A stretch of DNA of 64,000 nucleotides from Chrysaora quinquecirrha (Eukaryota; Cnidaria; Scyphozoa; Semaeostomeae; Pelagiidae): assembly GCA_014526335.1 (NCBI GenBank), contig JACTAT010000242.1:31193-95192 (forward strand). The letters run 5' to 3'. Numbering within the stretch: the stretch's first letter is position 1; every line of letters begins with the position of its first letter. Below the pieces are notes generated by a model. That model ran no database searches and was not told the origin of the DNA. It saw only the letters and a list, made by a program, of their open reading frames with translations. This document shows, in pieces, positions 14,701-23,700 of the stretch. Position numbers and translations under genes: made by a program.

Positions 14701-17700
14701 GTAAAATTGGTACCTTACTGATAAAGACCTTAAAAAACCCTCGTAGCGCCGACAGTATGGCTGCAAACGAGGCGATTTATACTCCCCAGGGAGTATAGAT
14801 AAAAATGGAAAGTGAAATAAAAATGGCCTGAGGTAAGGGGGTAAATAGTTGTAAAGCGCTGCTGAATATGTCCAGTGATAGATAACGGCGCTATATAAAA
14901 GCTATGGCCTTTACCTTTACTTTACCTAAGTTAATCATGGTTCGGTCCAGGTCATTTCCAGTATGGGTTACCACCTCTTCGATATACTTGGGATGGTGTA
15001 GAAACAAAAACGTACGTTCATGGTTCGGTCCAGGTCATTTCCAGTATGGGTTACCACCTCTTCGATATACTTGGGCTGTTGTAGAAATAACAACGTACGT
15101 TCATGGTTCGGTCCAGGTCATTTCCAGTATGGGTTACCACCTCTTCGATATACTTGGGCTGTTGTAGAAATAACAACGTACGTTCATGGTTCGGTCCAGG
15201 CCATTTCCAGTATGGGTTACCACCTCTTCGATATACTTGGGCTGTTGTAGAAATAACAACGTACGTTCATGGTTCGGTCCAGGTCATTTCCAGTATGGGT
15301 TACCACCTCTTCGGCATACTTGGCCTGTTGTAGAAACAAAAACGTACGTTCATGGTTCGGTCCAGGTCATTTCCAGTATGGGTTACCACCTCTTCGATAT
15401 ACTTGGGCTGTTGTAGAAACAACAACGTACCAAGGCGCAATATTTGTACCTAGTGACGAAGGCCTCAAACAACATCGTAGCGCAGAATGTATAGCTGCAC
15501 AAGTCAATACAGTAAAAGCCCGCACATAGCCGAGCCTAAGTTTTTGAACACAGTCTGTTTATGTTCTTATTTAGAGGCCCCCAAGCGGTTCTGTGCGATG
15601 CGTTATAGCACCATTTTTTTGCGTGATTTCGTGAAACGAGGAAGTTTTGCGCTTGAATGCATGAATCTAAACTCCTGCGTGTCGCGTGAAATGCTTTGAT
15701 TACGGCTCGTGATCACGGCTCGTGATTTCGTGATTTACAGTTTTCGCGACATATTTGAGAGGTTGCTTGAATGCAGGAATGCCCTTTTATCCATGGAGCA
15801 CTGTCAGCTAACTGTATCTCTGTCACTCTCTAGTATGATGAATTAATTAAGTCCCCTAAAATCTTAATTTTGTGTGTTCCCTGTTCAAACTCGTCCTGGG
15901 AAGAATTTTTCAAAGCCAAACTGTTAGATATATGAAAGTAAACATCCTGAATATTGATCCTGCTCAAAATTTCGGGGAGCAACGCCTGAACTTGTATGCG
16001 AGTGAAAGTGAAGTCTTATCGTGCGGGATTGCGTGAATCGTCGAAAAATTGGGCGTGATCGCGTGCAACCCCCCTTGGGGGGCCTCTATTTAATGAGGCA
16101 TATACCATAATCAGGGCGGAGGTTCTTAAAAGAGGGTCTCAAGCAATCACAGGGGAAAATAAGCATATCCCCTTCCTTTCGAGTTTCTGAATGCGACGAG
16201 GGAAACCCCAGCACAAGTTGCATTTAAACCCCAATGAGTGATCCAAACCCCCTCAATTAAGAACCTTTTTAGTTATTTGGCTAAAGTGGTTCTTTTTTCT
16301 TTGGTAGAAAATATAAAATATCAGGCAGTAGTTTTATAATAGTGGTTCTAATGTGCGGATTTTACTGTATATAATCCCAAGGGAGCAAAAGAAAACATGG
16401 AAAGAAATCGGTCCGAGCTAAAGGGGTGAATAATTGTAAAGCGAAATTGTCCATACGCAGTTATAGCTACAATGCCCCCCCGCAAGCCTCTTGATTTTCT
16501 CCAGTTTTGCATACCCCACGAGAACCGGAAGGGCATGTTATGGAAGCTCAGACCTCACACGAAAAGAACAACATTATTGGGGGGGGGGGCTGATTTTCTG
16601 TATTTCCCAAGAAGAATATGATGAGTCCTATTTTCGCAAAATTATGGGGGTGTTCGAAGGAATTTTTGCAGGCAGTGTAGGTAGATAACGGTGTTTTATA
16701 AAAGATATGCCTTTAATGTTATTTAACCCTTTCATTCCCAGCGTTGCCAATTGGCAACACATGTTTCATCGGAGTCCAGATTCCCCCAGTTCCGTAGAAT
16801 AGCTATGTCTAATGTGTTTTCACGTTCAATCATGCATGGTCAGTTGAGAAAATGGCGGCGGGCCAAGCTTCGTTAAACTTTGGTGAAGAAATTCAACTTT
16901 TTCTTGCATCGGGTAGGCGATTTTTCGTCCAGACAAAAATTTTGGCCTAACTGGGAATGTGAAAAACTCTATTTATTTTCAAATAAGCAATTTACTAAAG
17001 GGAAGTAAGCACTTTTCTTGCATCTCATGACTCGAAGATTGTTTTGGCCTAAAAAATTGATCGCTATGTTCGGGCCGGGGGCTGTTATTGGACATTTTTC
17101 TCTGGGGGGCAAAAATTTTTAAAAAATCACCCTCGCCCCCCAAGTCATTTTTTTCACCTGTTTTGTGATATAAATGCATAGATCTCGCTAATTTGAAGAT
17201 TTGGTTGAGATATGACATGCAGAACATAATTCGGGAATGAAAGGGTTAAAGAGAATTTATTTTCAAGTTGTTGTGTAAATTTCTTGTTTCACTATAGGAA
17301 TACGAGGCCGAGCGTATCTGCGAATTGATGCTGCGGATCGTAGAGGCTTACCAGGACTATGATTTTACATTAGTCGCGCTTGGGATTTTCAATGCAATTA
17401 TCTGTTGTGTAAGTTTTAATTTTTCACTTTTATTTCATTTACCCACAACACGTTTTTTTAAAGAGGGATCCTCCATGTAGAAGGCGTAAAACTTGAAGAA
17501 CTCGTACTACTAACGACAAAATCCGTAAGGCCCTGGGTAAATGAATTGAATATTTCACTGAACATGCCACTGAACATTTGCTGAACTTTTTGGCCTCTTT
17601 CTCATGCAATTATTTTGGCGCGAAATTCGAGATTTTTAATTGAACACTGAGAAAGTTGCCGTTGAGTGGCCAGATGCGAGGGGCATTTCACTCTGCAAAA

Positions 17701-20700
17701 AGGCGTACGAGATTTCCATTGAAACAAAAGGACTTTCAAGGGATTTCCGAGAAAACAATAGGACTTCCAGCAAAGGTGTACGGGATTTTCAAGGAGTGAA
17801 TTGCCCCTCGGCCAGATGAACTGAACATGAACATACCACTGAACAAATTTTGCTCACCAAACATTTTTGACTCCGATCAAACATTCACTGAACAATGTTC
17901 AGTAACTGAACAAGGTGGTCAAATTGTGGAAATGGGCCTCAAGTCCTTATTGCATTCAAAAAATCCTTTTATGAATTTTTTCATAAAAAATTTCATCGAA
18001 ATAAACTTTTGATCGGACGATGAAAAATCTTTGATGCATGAAATCAATTTTTTACCTTTTTAGCCAGGGGTTAAGACCGTTTACAGTAAGAATTTCGGCG
18101 CAATTAAAGTAAGTATCCTTGTATAATAATAAAAAAATTTACTGGATTTTTTCGACGAGTTGCATACACTAATATATTGCACTTTAACTATTACACTCTA
18201 ACCTTTCGAGAAACATTTTTTGGCTCTTTGATCTTACATTTCAGATTCGATTGAAATATTCAGTTGTATTCAATTCATCAATTCGACTCAGACGAAAGAC
18301 GGGAGGAAATATATATTAATCTGACTTTGTGATGTATTTTCTTTCTTTAGATTGTCATGAATATAATAAGAGAGAAATGCTCTGCTTTGGCGGTGAGCTT
18401 GAATGACTGATGTTGGATATATATTTTCTAGTTTTTTAATTGCTTTGTGAAGCAATTCTTACCACGATCAGGTCCCGTTAGCATCATTTCCTTAACCTAG
18501 TAGCCTTATAGATCTTTAACAAGCATTCTTCAGATGCATTGGTTCATCGATTCATTAATTTATTGATTAATAAATTGCTTGCTTTCTGGCTATAATGCTG
18601 CAGTAACATTGCAAAAACTTTTTAAAGTATTTTCCATTATAGATGGATCGCCTTATGGACATATGTTGGAGTGTTCTCTGGAATATAGCAGGTATATAAG
18701 CTATAACATAAGCTACAGCACGACGCAGGAATATAGCTGTTAGGCAATTACACTTGCTAGGCTACATTGAATTTATGGCAGTACCGCGGAAGCAAAGTAT
18801 CTTAATTCGCATAGCTGTGTTAGTTACTGCGTACATCGGTTCGAATTCAGTGAGCTCTGAATCATGAACTACACGTATATTTTTACACGCTTTTTTATGA
18901 GGAACCACTTTGTAAGGAACCTACATGTAGAAGGCCCGAAAATTTAAAGAACTTATACTACTAAAGAGAAAATCACTAAGGAACTTTTCATTGTTGAATA
19001 TTTTTATCACTGCAAACAATCCAGAATTAGAAAGCCCGTTCCATTCATTTGCAGTCGAAAATCACATAAATTGTACTTTGCGCATGTATCAAATGTTTCC
19101 TTGAGTCGTTTCGAGCTTTGCTTACATGCAAATGTCTCTGTACGGTAGTCATTAAACTGTATGCGCAGTTAAAATTAAGGAACTATTAAGGAACTTTTGG
19201 AACTACAATCGTCTCAAAAGAGGTCAAAAAATTCTAAGAACTTTCTAAGAAACTAGGCCTTCTAAGAACTTGGCCTTCTAAGGCTTTCTAAGAACTAGGT
19301 TCTTTATAAAAAAAGCGTGTATAAGAAACTCTTTCTAGTACTGGAATTTTTACCTAGGAAACTTTTCACCTCAGACAGCGAAAAATTTTCTTTTATTTTC
19401 CGTGTTTCGTCTGCAATAAAGCAGTTCCATGATAATCAGATAAACAAGAAACCCATATGCATTAAAATACGATCGATAAATGGGTTAGGAACATCATTCA
19501 GGTAGAATAACAATGTTACATTTTTAAGAAACTCTTAAGAAACTTTCACTACTCAAAATTTGAAAATTTAAAGAAATTTTCAGTACTGGATCAATTTTTT
19601 AGTTTCTTATAAAAAAATACGTGTACAAGCTGTCTTCCAGCTATTATTAAGCTTGTCTTGCATGTTGAAAAAGGAACCAGATTTCCGGTTGAAATCACTG
19701 ACTGTTTCTCGAATCCAACTTTTCGACGAAAGACCGCATGATTAATTTTGTTAATACAGTATTTCAAGACAACAAGTTCCTGTGCAGAATCGTATAAAGC
19801 TTTGCCGTCCTAGCGACTGTTCTATTGGTTTTATGAGCGTACAAAGTTAAAGTTTTATAAGGGCTCCGACCGTGAAAAGTGAATGGGGTTGAAACTGAAT
19901 GGTATGAGCCTTTTTAAAATTGTAAACTTTGAACATTCATTAAGGCCCCACTTAACACTATGCCGGCATGCCTCGTCGCGCCATGAGTTTTGTATCGGAT
20001 AGGGCTTTCAGTTACACTATGACGACTCAATCCGGTATATAACGCTCCGCAAATCGTCTTGAATATCATGGCGCTCTGGAGGTGATATGGAAATCAAGAC
20101 GCGACGCGGTGGCACAGTGTAATCAGACCAATCCGATATATGACGCTCCGAAACGTTTTTCTATTGTTTCACATGCGAAGCAAATCTGCGAAGGAGCTGC
20201 CGTTGCGTCTCAGTGTAATTGCAATGATCGCGTACAGTGGTGGATGTTCAGTACAGTGGACGGATACCTTTAGTACAGTGGTACCATGCCTTGGGTTGGG
20301 AGGGGGATACCATGAGTACAGTGGTGGATGTACAGTGTAACTGCTTGGCAAAATCTTATGACGACACGAAAATCAAAACGCAACGATATCATACCGGGAT
20401 AGTGTAACTGGGGCCAAAATCAATAATACAAATACTGCTGATGGTTACTCACTTAGACTAGATTTTGGATGCTTAACACGACTGTTGTATTGAAAGCTCC
20501 ATATTTTGAAATTGTGAACAATTTCCATAATAGTTGCCTTTATCGAAAAGGTTCATTTTTGAAGTGCTAGGTACCTTGACATTGCGTATGCTACTATATG
20601 CATTATTTTTACCATTTTAGATGAGACACCAGAGAACAGCGAATGTTTTGTGAAAAATGGTGGTATGGAGTTATTTACGGATTGTCTTAACGTAAGAATT

Positions 20701-23700
20701 GCGCAACGCAGCCTTATTTGTGTTTCGAAGATGTTTACTGTATTTTCTCAGCATTAAAAAAACTTACGAGGAAAAGTTGACTCATTAACTGAAAACAGAT
20801 TGTTTTCCTACATAAAAATTGACTTGATTTTAATTAATCTGCGCGCTCTGTCATGCGTTCACCTCTATGAGCGCACTGAAGTTTAACAATGGAGCATCAA
20901 ACGTAGAATCATTTGGTTAGGCCATCTTCTCAGGCTAAATAGAAACACTCTTTCATCAATTGCACTTTGTAAGAAAACTAAAGCTTCTTGAGGTAACCCA
21001 AAAGCAACTTGGTAAGGTGTAATAATCAACGACATAAAGAATTACTTAACTTCGAATTTACATAACTCGGACTTTAAAGTCCCTGGAAAGTTTAGCATCA
21101 GACAGAAAAGAGTGGAATACTCTGATATGCGTGGGATGATGTTGTCAATTACTAATAGTAATACAACAAATATACAATGTTGATGATGATCTGTCATGGA
21201 CAAATGATTGACTAAAATACTTCTATACTTTTAATGAAGGTGTTTGAAGATGACGAAGTGTTGCGTAAAGTCATGCTTGGATTGATGGCAAGTAGTTTCA
21301 CTTTTAAAGCTTTGCGCCAGCCTCTTCCTTACGCCACAAGCGCGTTGCCTCGATTCCAAAAATTGGGCCCTTTTGTCAGCCACAAAAGTTGCCAACAACA
21401 CATTGGCCCCTTTGGCCTAGGCGTTTTCCTAGGCATGGCAAAAGACTAGACTCGCTACAAAAGTCGTAGATTCGCCATTAACAACAGCAACAACTATTTT
21501 TTTGATTTTACTTTTTTTTGAATGAATTGAATTGAGGTGAAGGCAGCGAAAACTACGACTCATGTAGTAAGTCTAGCAAAAGATAAGATATCTAGGCCCG
21601 AAGTTCCAAGTTTTTGATATTTGTGGCAAGGCCCAAATAGAATCAAGATACATTGAGTGACGCGAGAGGGAACCAAAGGGGTGCGTTTAGTATATTAGGG
21701 CGAGGTTTTCACATCATTGTCAATGCTCAAGAAAACTTTTAATCCTTCGATAATTTTAAGAATACCGTATACCTTACGGCTCATTTAAAAATCCATCTCA
21801 AAGATGAGTTATTATTTGGAAAATTTTTGAATAAACAACGTTCTTGCGAGAACTAAGTTTTGCAGCAACTAGCAAAAGTCTTTTGCTTTATCTCATCAAG
21901 AGCTTGCACATACACTATAGAGTGAGTGTCTGGAGCCAACCTAATGGGTAGCTCAATCCAAAGGGGAAAGACACTTATTTTTTTCCTTACGCTAAACTAT
22001 TTTAATGCGCTACACAGTGAAAGCAGTAGGAAAGCCTGAAAAACTAAGGGGATGTCCAGTGAGACATGTTGTTTGTGGAGATGAAATTGCGTGTTTAGCG
22101 CTTAGTTGCTAGGATATCAGAAGTAGGTGAACTAATGAAACTTTGACCCCGGCTGTGACGCTATCTATCGTCGATAGGGCTCAAACCCCGACCTCGGTAA
22201 GTTCTCGACACGACTAGCTAGCTGGATTAAACCACGAGCCACGAACCTTTCCACGGTTCAAAGGATTGAGTTAAAGAATTGCCGAAAAAGGACCATGTGT
22301 CAGTTTTCTTTTCCAGAAGCCATATTAATGTGTTGTTCTAATCTATGCCATGTTTATGTGCTGTTGTTCTGTTTGAATCTTAGATAAGAAGTAGAATTTG
22401 CTTGGGGGGTTGAAACTTGTATCATGTACATGAATTTTGGAACGCAGTATAAGGCCTTGGACAAATGAACTAAACTTTTCACCGAACATTGAAGTTCAGT
22501 GAAAAAATCCAGTTCGTTTGACAACCTTGTTCAGTAACTGAACATTGATCAGTGAATGTTTGATCGGAGTTAAAAATGTTTGGTGAACAAAATTTGTTCA
22601 GTGGTATTTTCAGTTCATTTGGTCACTCAACTGAACAAACACTGAGCATTCTCAACTTTCTTGGTGTTTTCCATTAAAAATCTCGAATTTCGCGCCAAAA
22701 TGATTTCATGAAAAAGAAGCTGAAATAGTTTTGCAAATGTTCAGTGAAATGTTCAGTGAAATGTTCAGTGAAATGTTCAGTTCATTTGGCCACTCGGCAC
22801 TAAACATAGCGTAAAATGTTCAGTGGTATGTTCAGTGAAATATTCAGTTCATTTGCCCAGGGTCTAAGACATACAGTTGAAGAAAATCGCATAGCCTTTT
22901 AATTGAGAAACTTTTTTGCAGGGAAACATTGCAGAAGTTAAACATCTTCGACACATTTTTATGAAAGAAGAATACATTGAAATATTTATGTGAGTATTGG
23001 CTAAACATGTTTCGAGTCCGAATGTACTGAAAAAATCTTAAGGAATTTAAAGATTTCAAAATCGTGCTGTGCTTATTTTTGATATGAATTTAAATTTCCA
23101 TTTTTTTCGCAGGAATATGCTTGACCATAGAGAACATGATTTTGAATTAAGCTATAACTCGGCTGGTGTATTGTCACATGTTACTTCTGATGGTGATGAA
23201 GCATGGACATTGATGAATATTTCTAGGAGCCAATGCATGGATGCCATGGTAACCATTTGTTTACTAAACTACGCAATTTTTATCAGGACCATTTAACTTC
23301 CTCGAAGGATAAGGAATTTTATTTTTGCTCTTGTAGTCCTTACTTTTTTCTGCTCTTATCTTATTCCGATTTCGCGGATATCCATTCTTAGGTGTTAATA
23401 ACTGTCACGAAGACATAAGTCTCAAATGCCTTCGTGTGGTCAAATTTTGATGCTATTTCATAACGTTTTATAGTTTTTACATCCATTTTTTCATTGATTT
23501 CATTTTCAATTTTTCATGGAGGGTAGCCCTTCAGTAAAAATGATTTTCAAGGGGCCCTCCATTACAAAAATTACATCAAAAAATTACGAAATTAAACCTG
23601 TATATAATGTCAAAACATAAAACTGTTAAATACTAGGTACAAAGCTAAATATCAGTATCTAAAGGTAATCGAAAGTCAGCAGCTAGTTTTGCCTATATCA

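Noticed and set aside
14904..15529. Chain of overlapping plus-strand ORFs of about 76 aa with a repeated peptide
   Set aside because: They are read-through of the 83-bp tandem repeat; the frame changes each unit and there is no family resemblance.
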